NCBI GenBank assembly: GCA_029817715.1
Contig: JARUPY010000599.1
Span: 1-64,000, forward strand
Length of the DNA stretch: 64,000 nucleotides
Direction of reading: 5' to 3'
Origin: Melastoma dodecandrum
Lineage: Eukaryota; Streptophyta; Magnoliopsida; Myrtales; Melastomataceae
The notes under the pieces were generated by a model. The model saw nothing but the letters and a program-made list of their open reading frames with translations. It made no database searches and was not told where the DNA came from. A program made the position numbers and the translations under genes. Shown here in pieces: positions 1-9,974 of the stretch (its first letter is position 1; every line of letters begins with the position of its first letter).

Positions 1-1334
1 CGGAAGCGCTCGCTCTCGGTGCGGCCTTCGTGGGTCGCCGGGAGCGGTGTGCAGCTGACTGCCGCAGGATCAGTCAGCACAGGACGTCCTTGCCGTAGAA
101 TTCGACAGCCAAGCTCGGGCACGCTGGTTCCTGGGCTCATGCCGCCGCCCTCGGCGTCGGCAGGGAGGGAGCGGCGGAGACTCGCGCGAACGGAGCCGCG
201 CGCAGCCCTCCGCGGATCGCACGGCACTCGTCCGATGTCGAGAAGCTGAACCAGGGCCGCCGTAGTGACGTGGAAGTCGTCGCCGCCGTCCCAGCGCCGG
301 GCAGATGCCGCAGCTAGCGAGACCCGTACAGCACGTCCAGGCCGGCGATTCGCCCGAGGTCAGCGGCGACACGGTGCGAGCGAGCCTAGGCAGCAGTAGC
401 GCGGGGTGCGTACAAGCAAGCACGAAGTCAGTCGCGGGGTGTTTCCGTGCGACACCTAGCGCAGAGCAGCGGCAGGCACGGCCGACGCCCGGGCACTACG
501 AGCAGGGCCCCCGCTTTGTCCGGCGTCGGCTGGCGTCGAGAATCCTCGGGCGCTCCTCCACCAGCTAGCCGGTAGCGGGCGCGTCGAAGCACGGCAGGAG
601 CACCGCGACACGTGAGTGCGCACGAGGCCGCGTTGCCCTCCGCGAGACTTCGTGCCTCTCGGCGATCCGCGGATCACGCCCGCTTCCGCGACGTAGTCGG
701 CACCAGTGCTGGTGTGCCCGAGGCCCTGGTCGGTCCATCACGGATGAGGTCGATCCACGCCCTCGTCCGAAGGCGCAGGGCCGAGCGACGAGTCGCGAGG
801 ACCTCCATAGACGGCAGTCCCGACCGGCTTGAGCGTCGTCGCGAGGATCGGCCGCGTGGGCACAGCGCCACCGAGGCCAGGCGACGGTCAGCGTCCCTCA
901 GTGACGTCCATAGCGGGACGCGGTTCCGCGTCCCCCGCCGACCTGGTGGCCGAGGGCGACATCCTCCGGGCACGTCGGTTGTGGCCCCACATAGTGCTCG
1001 CACGCTCGCCGGCAGTGCAGCGTGCGACGAGTGTTGCCAGTGAACTACCATGACGAGCCAAGCTTGCGTCATCACAGGGCCGCCGGCGAGGTCGTCCGGG
1101 AAGTCGACGGTCGCGAGCGCGAGGTCCGGCCCCTGCTCCTCCACCGACACGACGTGCGCGCGGGAGGGCGCGGCCTTCGCGGGCGCCAGCTCGGGCGGGA
1201 ACTCGTGGCTCTGCTCGACCGCGAGCGCCTCGCGGCCCGGGCGCGGGCGTTCCGCCGTGACGGGACCGGTGAGCGCGTCAAGACTGCGCGCGGACGGTCA
1301 TTGCGGCCGAGCTCCGCGGATCGGAGGGGCCGGA
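1..1334. other. Scrambled sequence with no readable gene
   Basis: I see no frame with sustained protein-like sequence here. On the minus strand, just downstream of mtnA, about 1070-1190 gives a plausible fragment (GPDLALATVDFPDDL) that belongs to an unidentified next gene of the operon. It breaks off on both sides. Because mtnA itself dissolves into frame-shifted pieces on entering this stretch, I infer that it holds coding DNA with a poor consensus rather than true intergenic sequence. Confidence 0.5.
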
Positions 1335-2422
1335 ATCGGGGGCGTAAGGAGACGCCGCGCTCGGTTAGGATGATGCGCTGTTGTGCTGAACTCTCGACGC
1401 CGGCGTCCACGTCCGAACTATGCGGGTTGTCCAGGACCGAGGTGGTCCGCAGCGGGCGTCAACCCGCCCGGTGGCACCGAGATCACCTCGGCCCGAGCCG
1501 CTCTCCGCAGAGCTCGATCGGGGATAGGCGGTCGCCGGCATGGGGCGGTGCCAGGCGTCGGATCGCACAGCCCAGGTCGCCGCGACGTAGAAACGGGCAC
1601 TGTCATGCCTGGCTCCGTCACTGGCGCTCGGTTGCCACGGCGTGGTCAGGGCGCGGGGCGAGTCGTCGGGAGCGAGAGCGTGCCGGACACTTGTTCGCGG
1701 TGTCCCCCGTATCGTGCGGCGATGCGGTCCGCGCCGACGATCACGGCGTCGACCGCGCCGGAGGCGATCGGACCAGGGCGGCCAGGCTAGAGGTCGACGA
1801 CACGCAGCGTGACAGGGGATCCTCCGCCTCCTGCAGGCTCCCAGAACCGTGAGGGCGCGCGTGCCCTGCACAGTAGGGCCGGGTCTCGGTCGCGGAGGGA
1901 CCTGCACGGCCTCGTCCCACCCCTCCGCACACAGGTCGCGTAGAGGCACCCAGATCGCCGACGCGCGGTGCCGCGGCCCGTGGTCGCGAGCGCGCCGGTG
2001 TTGCAGTGCGTCAGGATCCGGTGCTTGCCGAGCAGCTCCAGCCGGCCGAGCTCGCCGATCGCGTCGCAGGCCTCGCGGTCCTCCGCGAGCAGCCCGAGCG
2101 CGACGTCGAGCGGGTCCTCGCCGCGCGCGAGCGCCGCCAGCGCCAGCTCGACGGCGACCCGGAGGTTCACCGCGGTCGGCCGGGCGGCGATCACGCGGGC
2201 CGCGGCCTCCTCCGGGTCCAGCCCGGCGCGGAGACCGAGCACGAACCCGAACGCGCCGGCGGTGCCGAGCACGTTGGCGCCCCGCACCGCGAGGGTGGAG
2301 ATCGCGGCGATGACGCCGTCGATGGTCTTCAGCTCGTGGAAGACGCGCTCGTCGGGGATGCGGCGCTGGTCGAGCACCCGCAGCCCGTCGCCGGTCTACT
2401 CGATCGCCTGCACGGTGATCAC
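1335..2422 (-). CDS. mtnA: S-methyl-5-thioribose-1-phosphate isomerase, interrupted
   Basis: MtnA isomerises 5-methylthioribose-1-phosphate to methylthioribulose-1-phosphate in cytosolic methionine salvage. The N-terminal half is clear: LDQRRIPDE, the AVRGANVLGTAGAFG-type region (written IAAISTLAVRGAN) and the catalytic-Cys motif HCNTGALAT near 1980. Below about 1950 the family motifs continue in alternating frames: ETRP, WEP/VTLRVVDL, VIVGADRIAA, GDTANK, PIEL, AEVISVPPGG and finally ILTERGV near 1350. The start is a GTG overlapping the mtnK stop by 4 bases (GTGA). Codon 9 is TAG (2396-2398) where the family usually has Trp (IEW-TGDGLRVLDQ). The identity is secure. Whether the breaks are real is doubtful, since neighbouring genes carry the same kind of lesion. 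Confidence 0.8.
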
Positions 2423-3625
2423 CGCCACGTGAGGAGCGCCTCTCTGGTCAGGTCCGCGAGCATCGCGGGGCTCTCGATGCGGTCGCGCTCGAGGAGCCAG
2501 CGACGCGCGGTCACCAGCGCAGCGCCGGCCGCGTGCACCCGCGCCGCCTCCGGCAGCGACTGGATGTCGGACACCTTCGCCCAGCCGACGACCCGGCGCA
2601 CGGCCTTGATCGCACCGAAGCCGACCGCGCGCCGCCACGTCTCGACGAGCCAGCGCTCGAGGTACGCGTCGGTGAACGCGGCGTCGACCCGGGAGGGCCA
2701 GAGGCGCCGGAACTCGGCCTCGAAGGCCGCCCACGTCTCCCCCGCGAGGCCCGCCACCCAGGCGCGGAACGCCCTCAGGCCGTCGGAGGCCCGCGGCGCG
2801 CGCCTGCGCGAGCAGGTAGTTGCCGAACAGGGCGCCGAGGTCGAACGCGATGGGCCCGTAGACGCCGAACTCGAGGTCGAACGCCTTCGCCTGCACCCCG
2901 GGCGTCCCGGCGGGCGCGACGAACACGCTGCCGGTGTGGAGGTCGCCGTGGATCCGCCCCTCGGCCGCGGTGAGGAAGCGCCACTTCAGCTCGGCGACCT
3001 CCGCCAGCACCGCGTCCTCCCGCAGCGCGAGCACCGCCGGGGTCACGGCCGCGTCCCACGAGTTGTGCTCGTGGTCGGTGAACGGCTCCGTGAAGACGAG
3101 GTCCTCGGTGATGCGGCAGAGCTCGACGTTCAGCGCCGCGGCGGCGTTCGCGCGGACCTCGGCGGCGGGCAGCCCGAACGCGGAGGTGCCGAACGCGAGG
3201 CGCGCGACGTAGCGGCCGAGGTCGCCGCCGGCGCCCGGCGTGACCCGGCCCTCGTTCAGCGCGGTGCGCCAGACCGTCCAGGGGGAGAGGTCCTCGATCG
3301 CGATGAGCCGCCGGTCCTCGTCCAGCCCGAAGTACGCGGGCGTCGACCCCGGCGAGGTCGCGGCCGCCGCCTCGTAGCCGCGCGCCTCCGCGAGGATCCG
3401 GTCCTGCGACACGGCCCACGAGCGGTCGGTGCGCACGTACGGCAGCGACTGCTTGAGCACCACGGAGGCGCCGGCCGCGTCCTCCGCGATGAACACCAGG
3501 TTCAGGTTGCCGTCGCCGACCTCCCGCACCCGCGCGGTCGCGGGGTCGACCCCGCCGGCGAGCGCGGCGTGCTCGGCGAGGTACGCCGGCACGGAGGCGA
3601 CGTCGAGCAGCGGGACGTCGCTCAT
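2419..3625 (-). CDS. mtnK: S-methyl-5-thioribose kinase, frameshifted
   Basis: MtnK phosphorylates 5-methylthioribose at C1 with ATP, making the MtnA substrate. The fold is that of aminoglycoside/choline kinases. Visible features are VGDGNLNLVF (nucleotide loop), VVLKQSLPYVR (ATP-binding Lys), the Brenner-like catalytic motif RIHGDLHTGSVF and the metal-binding AFDLEFGVYGP. One frame change near 2790 separates this from the C-terminal part (GETWAAFEAEFRRLWPSR to LLTWR). The full length of about 400 residues matches the family. The gene overlaps the upstream permease by 4 bases and overlaps mtnA at its stop, so the five genes look like one operon. Confidence 0.9.
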
Positions 3626-4692
3626 GCCCTGGCCTTGCGGTTGAACAGCGCGGAGAAGCTGACGATCAGCGCGCCGACGAGCAGCAGGCCCTGCACGAAG
3701 TTCTGCCCGTAGATCTGGACGTTGAACATCGTGAGGCCGTTCAGGACGATCCCGACGAAGATCGCGCCGACGACCGTGCCGAACGCGTTCGGCCGGTTCG
3801 CGCCGAGCACGGCGAAGCCGATCAGCGCGGCGGAGACGGCCTGCAGGAGGTAGTCGGCGCCGACGTTCACGTCGCCGCGGCCGGCGCGGGCGGTGAGCAG
3901 CACGCCGCCGAGGCCGGCGAGGAATCCGCTGGTCACGTACGCGAGCAGCCGGAGCCGCCCGACGCGCGCGCCGGCGAGCCGGGCCGCCTCCCGGTTCCCG
4001 CCGACCGCGCGGAGGAGCCGACCGGTGCGGGTGCGGGCGAGGAACACGATCACCGCGACGGAGACGACGACCAGCACGCTCACCGGCACGGGCACACCGA
4101 GGACGTCGCCCTGCCCGAGCCAGGTGAACGCCGGCGTGAAGGAGCCGCGCGGCGTCCCGCCGTTGTAGCCGGCGCCGTCCGCGACGGACTGGCCCGCGGT
4201 GAGCAGGAGGGACCCGCCGGCGAACACGAACATCGTGCCGAGCGTCGCCAGCATGTCGGGCACCCGGGCCACGACGATGAGCAGGCCGTTGATCAGCCCG
4301 ACGAGCGTGCCGACCGCGAGGCCGATGATCGTCGACAGCACCGGGCCGAGGCCCCAGTAGACGAGGCTCGCCGCGGTCACCATCACCGTGAGGCTGACGT
4401 TCGAGCCGACGGACAGGTCGAACCCGTCGACCGACATCGAGACGGTCACCCCGAGCGCGACGATCGCGACGACGGCGACCGACAGCAGGATGCTGAGCAG
4501 GTTGAAGGCGGTGAAGAACGCGGGCTGGGTCACCGCGAACACGACCACGAGCGCGACGAGCAGGATCAGCAGCCCGTAGCGGAACACCGCGTCGCGGACG
4601 TGGGAGAGGAGGGTCCTGCCTCCGGCCGCGTCCGGGGCGGGCGGGGGCAGCACCTCGCCCGCCCGCGTCGGTGCGTCGTCGATCTTGGTCAT
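3622..4692 (-). CDS. RbsC/XylH-type sugar ABC transporter permease
   Basis: Inner-membrane permease of the ribose/xylose ABC family, 356 residues and intact. After a hydrophilic N-terminus of about 40 residues come roughly ten hydrophobic segments, starting at YGLLILLVALVVVFAV. The family signature around DGFDLSVGSNVSL is present, as is the EAA-like cytoplasmic loop AVGGNREAARLAGARV near residues 225-240. It lies between the ATPase and mtnK and overlaps mtnK by 4 bases. That tight linkage to a methylthioribose kinase suggests that the imported sugar is 5-methylthioribose. The substrate is inference; the transporter class is firm. Confidence 0.92.
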   Translation of the reverse strand: MTKIDDAPTRAGEVLPPPAPDAAGGRTLLSHVRDAVFRYGLLILLVALVVVFAVTQPAFFTAFNLLSILLSVAVVAIVALGVTVSMSVDGFDLSVGSNVSLTVMVTAASLVYWGLGPVLSTIIGLAVGTLVGLINGLLIVVARVPDMLATLGTMFVFAGGSLLLTAGQSVADGAGYNGGTPRGSFTPAFTWLGQGDVLGVPVPVSVLVVVSVAVIVFLARTRTGRLLRAVGGNREAARLAGARVGRLRLLAYVTSGFLAGLGGVLLTARAGRGDVNVGADYLLQAVSAALIGFAVLGANRPNAFGTVVGAIFVGIVLNGLTMFNVQIYGQNFVQGLLLVGALIVSFSALFNRKARA

Positions 4693-4725
4693 GAGCTCTC
4701 CAGCGGGCGCGCGGCCCTGGTCAAT

Positions 4726-6380
4726 CAGAGTCCGGCGAGGGTCTCTGGCGTCACGCTGGACTGGCCTGGGGTCTGACCGTTACCCCGACCGTAATTCGCG
4801 CCACGGTCGGCCATTCACGAGCACCCGGGTCGGCGACTCTCGCTCAGGGATCTCCGTCCGGATCCGAGGATGCTTTGGCCACGACCGATGAGTGCCGAGC
4901 GGCGTCGGCCCGCGCTGCGGACCAGCCGGGCGATGTTGCGGACAGGCGGGAGCCGACCGGACGTTTTGTCGGACTCGCTGCGGAACGGTGCTCGTCTCGA
5001 GCACCAGGAGGCGCTGAGCCGGCGGCGAGTACCATCCGGCCGACGAAACGGACCTTCTGCCGGGTATGCACGGCATCCATCGCGTGACCTCAGGCGATGT
5101 AGCTCTGACATTCGCGGCGCTCGGCTCGGGCCGGAGCACGAGCGACCGCGAGGCGCTCGAGATCACGGTTCCCTTCGCGGCTATGCGGATTGCTGACTCG
5201 GCCCCGGCGGCTGATCCAACGGCCTCTCGCGCCTCTCGGTAGCATGTGCCGCAGTTCTACGGAAGGGTGAGGGAGTCGGGGCGAGTGCCGTCTCACAGCC
5301 CGGGGAGCGCAGAGTCTCGCAGCTGTGCTCGCCGGCGTCTCCTTGGTCCTCCTGGCACGAAGCCGATGACGGCGCCTCAGATCGCCCTCCCGAGCGGGTG
5401 GGACCGGCCTGGAACGGCACGCCCTCCACCGCGACGACGCCGGACTCGATCGGGCGCACCCCGGCGAGCTGCTCGAGCAGCTCCGTCTTGCCCGCGCCGA
5501 GCAGCCCGGTGATGCCGAGCACCTCGCCGCGGCGGACGAACAGGTCGATCGTGGGGCCGCCCGGCAGCGCCCGCGCGCCGATGACGTCGAGCACCACCTC
5601 GCTGGTCGGGCTCGACCGCGGCGCCGAGCGCGCCGGGCGCCTCGATGCCCCCGAGGATCGCGTGCGCGAGCCGCTTCGCGTCGAGCGGTGCCGTGAACTC
5701 GCCCGCGACGGCGCCGTCCCGGAGGGCGACGACGCGGTCGCAGACCGCGACCGTCTCGCCGAGGTGGTGCGTGATGAACACGATCGCGGTGCCCTGCGCG
5801 GCGAGCTCGCGGACGGTGCGGTGCAGCGCCTGCTGCTCGTCGACCGACAGGGCGGCGGTCGGCTCGTCGAGCACGAGCACGGCCGGCGCGGACGCCAGGC
5901 CCCGGGCGATCAGCACCCGCTGCCGGTCGGAGACGCCGAGCGCCGACACCTCCGCGTCGAGGTCGACGCCCGCGAGCCGGTCCGCGGCGACGCGCTCCGC
6001 CTCCGCGCGGATCCGCCGCGCCGACGGGAACCGGCCGAGTGCGCCGGCCGCGAGCAGCGGCAGCACGAGGTTGAGGGCGACGCTCGCGTCGGGCACGAGC
6101 GCGGCGTCGACGTCCTGGTGCACGGTCTCGATGCCGGCCGCGCGCGCACGCTCGACGGAGCCGAGGCGCTGCCGCTTCCCGCGCACCTCCACCCACCCCG
6201 AGGTGGGCGCGTCGGTGCCGGAGAGGATCTTCGTCAGCGTCGACTTGCCGGCGCCATTCGCGCCGACGAGGCCCGAGCACCTCCCCCGCACGCACCTCGA
6301 GGGAGGACGCCGCGCAGTGCGAGCGTCTCCCCGAAGCGTTTGCCGACCTGACGGGCGGCGAGGACGACCTCCGACGTCAC
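4726..6380 (-). CDS. RbsA/XylG-type sugar ABC transporter ATPase, badly interrupted
   Basis: ATPase with two nucleotide-binding domains, driving the importer. Domain 1 is legible: EVVLAARQVGKRFGET, Walker A GANGAGKSTLTKIL, a signature-region variant (SALGVSDRQRVLIARGLA) and Walker B VLVLDEPTAAL. Domain 2 starts in another frame near 5600 with VLDVIGARALPGGP and GITGLLGAGKTELLEQL. From about 5390 to 4730 only fragments survive, in mixed frames: PEDQGDA-like, QRLLVLETST for the second Walker B, and RVLVNGRPWREL near the end. The start is a GTG overlapping the binding-protein stop (GTGA). Frame changes lie near 6310, 6280 and 5620, and are dense below 5390. The end is uncertain; a TGA at 4726 after VTPETLAGL fits. 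Confidence 0.8.
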
Positions 6381-7408
6381 TTCGCCGCCGCGATGGTCGG
6401 GGTGCTGAGGCCCGGGAACGCCTTCACGAGGCCCGGCACGGTCGTGATCCCCTTCGCCTTCAGCACGTCCTGCGTGATGAGGGCGGGCGGCACCTCGAGC
6501 GCGGCGGCGACCGAGCCGCCGGTGGCCTTCAGGTACGCGGCGCGCACCGTGACCGCGCCGACGTTCGCCGGGTCGGTGGCCGCCGTCGCGACCCACGGGC
6601 TGTTCGCCGCGGTCATCACCGCGATGTCCGGCGTTGGAGACGTCCGCGCCGTACACCTTGACCTTGCTCTGCATGCCCAGCTCGTTTCACGGCCTGCACC
6701 GCGCCCTTCGCGAACTCGTCGTAGGGGGCGAGGATCGCCGTGACGCCGGGGTGCGCCTGCAGCGCCGCCTTCACCTGGTCGGCGGTCTGCGTGGCGGTCG
6801 ACGCGTTGACGACGCCGACCTGCGCGACCTGCTGCAGGCCCGGGTGCGCGGCCTGCACCGACTTCCAGACCGCGTTCCGCTTGTCGAGCGGGGCGTAGCC
6901 GGCGACGTACGCGTAGATGACCTGCGCGGTGCCGCCGGTGTCGGCGACGAGCTTGTCGGTGATGTCCTTCGCGATCGTGGCGTCGGACTGGTCGACCGTC
7001 GTGACGCCGGTGTTGCCCGTGTTCACGTCGAAGGAGACGATCGGGATCTTCGCGGCGATCGCGGCGGCGGTCGGCGACTTGAGGCTGTCCGTGAAGCCGT
7101 GGTCGATGATGATCGCGCCGGGCTTCGTCGCCGTGGCCTGCTGGAGGTTCAGGGCCTGCTTCGCGTTGTCGCCGCTCGCGTCGTACACGGTGAGGTTCAC
7201 GCCGAGCGTCTTCGCCTCGGACTGGGCGCCGGCGAGCCACTGCTCGTAGTAGTCGCCGGTGCCGGGCTGGCGGACGAGCGAGATCGACACCGACTTCGCG
7301 CCTCCGGAGGCTGGTGGCGCCGGCGGTGCCGGAGCAGGCGGTGAGGGCGAGTGCGGCCGCCGCGACGACCGCGACAGCGGCCGACGCGCGGAGGGTGCGC
7401 GGGGTCAT
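6377..7408 (-). CDS. Sugar ABC transporter substrate-binding lipoprotein, frameshifted
   Basis: Periplasmic-binding-protein family (RbsB type), first gene of the presumed methylthioribose operon. The ATG at 7408 starts a lipoprotein signal peptide (MTPRTLRASAAVAVV, lipobox ALTACSG). The mature part contains SISLVRQPGTGDYYEQWL, an AIIIDHGF-type ribose-binding segment, IPIVSFDVNTGNTG, and ends in TVPGLVKAFPGL. Frame changes lie near 7300, 6690 and 6635; between the last two the sequence reads GMQSKVKVYGADVSN. The stop overlaps the ATPase start. The fold is secure, and the ligand is inferred from mtnK and mtnA downstream. Confidence 0.85.
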   Translation of the reverse strand: MTPRTLRASAAVAVVAAAALALTACSGTAGATSLRRREVGVDLARPPARHRRLLRAVARRRPVRGEDARREPHRVRRERRQREAGPEPPAGHGDEARRDHHRPRLHGQPQVADRRRDRREDPDRLLRREHGQHRRHDGRPVRRHDREGHHRQARRRHRRHRAGHLRVRRRLRPARQAERGLEVGAGRAPGPAAGRAGRRRQRVDRHADRRPGEGGAAGAPRRHGDPRPLRRVREGRGAGRETSWACRARSRCTARTSPTPDIAVMTAANSPWVATAATDPANVGAVTVRAAYLKATGGSVAAALEVPPALITQDVLKAKGITTVPGLVKAFPGLSTPTIAAAK

Positions 7409-7587
7409 GGATGGCTCCGTTCGATGCGGGTCTGCTGGAAGGCGGTGCGGCCTCGACCCGGATGGCGACGCTAACGAGCGCCCGGACCCCTCCGCTCGCG
7501 GGAGTGACACACAACGCAACGTGCGGTGGTCTCCGGAGACATTCCGTGGCCGGCCTCCCTGACCGAACCTGAGCCCGAAACGCTGGG

Positions 7588-8094
7588 TCAGTCGGTGACG
7601 CCCGCGAGCACCGCGTCGGTCACGTCCTGGCCCGGACCCGTCACGGGCACGGTGAAGCCCGGCTCGTCCGCGCCGAGCGGTTCGAGCGTCGTGAGCTGGG
7701 AGTCGAGGAGGGAGGCGGGCATGAAGTGGTTCCGCCGCTCGCGCAGGCGCCGCTCGAGCTCCTCCCGCGCGACATCGAGCAGCACGAACCGCGACTCGGG
7801 CTCCTCCGCGAGGATCCGGAGGCGGTATGCGCGCTTCAGCGCCGAGCACGCCATGACCGGCACGCCGCCGGCACGGGTGACGGCCGCCATCGCGCGGCCG
7901 ACGGCGGTCAGCCAGGGCGCGCGGTCCTCGTCGGTGAGCGGGATCCCGGCATGCATCTTCGCCCGGTTCGACTCCGGGTGCAGGTCGTCCGCGTCGATCG
8001 CGACGCCGCCGTCGATCCGCGCCGCGAGCGCCTCCGACACCGTCGTCTTCCCTGACCCGGAGACCCCCATGATCACCAGGGGCGGCGTGCTCAT
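7588..8094 (-). CDS. gntK: Gluconokinase
   Basis: Phosphorylates D-gluconate to 6-phosphogluconate, feeding the pentose phosphate pathway. The 168-residue protein is intact and of normal length. It has Walker A MGVSGSGKTT near the start, the GVAIDADDLHPESNRAKM substrate segment, PWLTAVG, ACSALKRAYRLRL-like CSALKRAYR, and the lid RRNHFMPASLLDSQLTTLE. The ATG at 8094 is the only start that keeps the P-loop at the usual position. The product is the substrate of gnd, which lies 2 kb away on the other strand. Just upstream is a long hairpin separating it from the dehydrogenase gene. Confidence 0.95.
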   Translation of the reverse strand: MSTPPLVIMGVSGSGKTTVSEALAARIDGGVAIDADDLHPESNRAKMHAGIPLTDEDRAPWLTAVGRAMAAVTRAGGVPVMACSALKRAYRLRILAEEPESRFVLLDVAREELERRLRERRNHFMPASLLDSQLTTLEPLGADEPGFTVPVTGPGQDVTDAVLAGVTD

Positions 8095-8115
8095 GCGTTC
8101 ATCCTTCTCCCCGCG

Positions 8116-8207
8116 GTGGTTTCGGCACGGCGCTTCGCGCCGGCTCAGCCACCGTGGGCCGACGACGGTGGCTGAGCCGGGCGCCCCAGCGCCCGTGCCG
8201 AAACCAC
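8116..8207. repeat. Bipartite intergenic hairpin
   Basis: The outer arms (GTGGTTTCGGCACG and its complement) flank an inner perfect 15-bp stem (CGGCTCAGCCACCGT at 8141-8155, complement at 8165-8179). It lies 7 bases after the dehydrogenase stop and 22 bases before the gntK start, both genes on the minus strand, so it may end the upstream transcript. There is no U-tract. Confidence 0.8.
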
Positions 8208-8213
8208 GCAGGA

Positions 8214-9273
8214 TCAGTAGAACTCCCGGGTGTTCACCGGGTTGATGAGGGGTTCCCCGTCGAGGTACCGGGTCGCATTGCGCGCGAAACAGGTCCGCGA
8301 TCAGGTCGTCCTCCCGCTCGCTGAGGGCCGCGGTGTGCGGGCTGATGAGCACGTTCGGGAGGTCCCAGAGCGGCGAGTCCGCGGGGAGCGGCTCCGGGTC
8401 GGTCACGTCGAGCGCGGCGTACCCGACGTGCCCCGCGTCGAGGTGCGCGATCAGCGCCTCCTGGTCGAGCACGGTGCCGCGGCCCACGTTCACCAGGACG
8501 ACGCCGGGCTTCGCGGCGGCGAGCACCGCCGCGCTCACGAGGTGCCGCGTCTCGGTGGTGCCGGGCAGCGTGACGACGATCCCGTCGAAGTCACACCACG
8601 CGCGCGCGAGGTCCGCCGGGTGGATGACCTCTTGGACCCCGGCGACCCTCGACGGGGCCGCCGGCTGGTGCCTGCGACGCTGGACGCCCAGCCCGGCGAG
8701 CTGCCCGGCGACGAGCCGGCCGATCGAGCCGAGGCCGACGACGAGCACCCGGCTGCCCTCGAGCCGGCGCATCATCCACCGGGACTCGGCCCAGTCGTGG
8801 GCGCGCTGCGCCTCCTGCAGCCTCGGCAGCGTCTTGAACCCGGCCAGCAGGCCGAACACGCTCCACTCGGCGAGCGGCACCGCGTGCACGCCGGCGGTCG
8901 TCGTGAAGCGGACGCGGGCCAGCTCCTCCTCCGTCAGGTGGGCCCCGCGGACCTGCCCGCCGCCGCCCGCGGGCATCAGCTGCACCCACTCGAGCGCCGG
9001 GTTCGCGCGCAGCGTCCTCGCCAGCAGCGACGGGCGCTCCCCGGGGATGCCGTACAGCACCTGCGCCGAGTCGACGAGGGCCTGGAATCGCCGTTCGTCC
9101 GCCTCCGACCGCGCGAACGCGGGATCGCCCTGGTGGTCGCCCGGGTGCAGCTGCGGCGGCAGGAGGTCCTGGGGCACCACGAACTCGAGGCGCGGCTCGG
9201 CGGCACGCACCCGCTCCGCGAGCGCCTCCGGGATCGGGGTCGCGGCCACCGCACGCAGTCGTCGATCGGTCAT
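8214..9273 (-). CDS. D-2-hydroxyacid dehydrogenase family protein, frameshifted
   Basis: NAD(P)-dependent oxidoreductase of the D-isomer-specific 2-hydroxyacid dehydrogenase family, cytosolic. The NAD-binding motif VLVVGLGSIGRLVAGQL lies near residue 150. The catalytic set is present: Arg in VNVGRGTVLD, Glu in DVTDPEPLP and His in ISPHTAALS. The N-terminal catalytic domain carries WVQLMPAGGGG and TTTAGVHAVPLAEW. Two compensating shifts near 8650-8700 garble the residues after GLGV, and another near 8280 hides the ending LINPVNTREFY. The start is the ATG at 9273. The substrate is unknown; gluconate or gluconate-derived keto acids are possible given gntK and gnd nearby. Confidence 0.88.
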
Positions 9274-9284
9274 GGCGATCGAGC

Positions 9285-9820
9285 CTAGGAGGCACCACCT
9301 CCGGGCCGGACGGCGGCGACGATCAGGACGACCGCGAGCACGGAGTGCAGGAGGAGCGACAGGCGGACGACGTCCTGCCCGCGACCGGGCGGTCGACGAG
9401 GCCCGACCGCCCGGCGCCAGCCCATCCAGACGACGACGGGGATCGCGAGCAGGGCCACCGACCCGGTCGTGATCGTCGCGCCGAGCAGCCACCACCACGC
9501 GTCGGCGGGCAGCCACGATCGCAGGCCCCCGACCACCGTGGCCGCGAGAACACCAGGACGTTCACGAGCAGGATCGTGTGGACCGCGGTCTCCGGCCGGA
9601 TGAGGCGATCGTCCGCGCCGGCGCCGGGCCGCCGCCGGAGCGTGCCGGCGACGACCGACGCGGATCCGGCGACGAGCCCTCCGACGAGGAGCACGGGAGC
9701 CAGCGGGAGCAACGCGATCCAGAACGAGCACGCGGTCATGGCGCCGAAGGCCTCGACGGCCAGCACGGCGCCGATCCAGCCCGCCGCGCGCCGTCCGACG
9801 AGCAGCCCGCGTCTCCACAT
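9285..9820 (-). CDS. Small integral membrane protein, frameshifted
   Basis: I do not recognise the family. From the ATG at 9820 the protein shows four hydrophobic segments: AAGWIGAVLAVEAFGAM, WIALLPLAPVLLVGGLVAG, HTILLVNVLVF and, after a frame change near 9550, WWWLLGATITTGSVALLAIPVVVWMGW, with a final one at LLLHSVLAVVLIVAAV. The total is about 178 residues. It ends 11 bases upstream of the dehydrogenase start on the same strand and could be cotranscribed with it. No catalytic motif is visible. Confidence 0.65.
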
Positions 9821-9974
9821 CGAGCCAGGCTCGCCTGCGGGACCCTCCACGCGCCTCAGTCCCGGGGAGGGAGCGCCTCCACCCCTCGACGGAACCGCGG
9901 GAGGAGGACCAGCGGGCCCAGGCTGAGGAGCAGCCCGCGGCGATACGCTCCGGGGCGGAGAAACGAAGGAGCAG

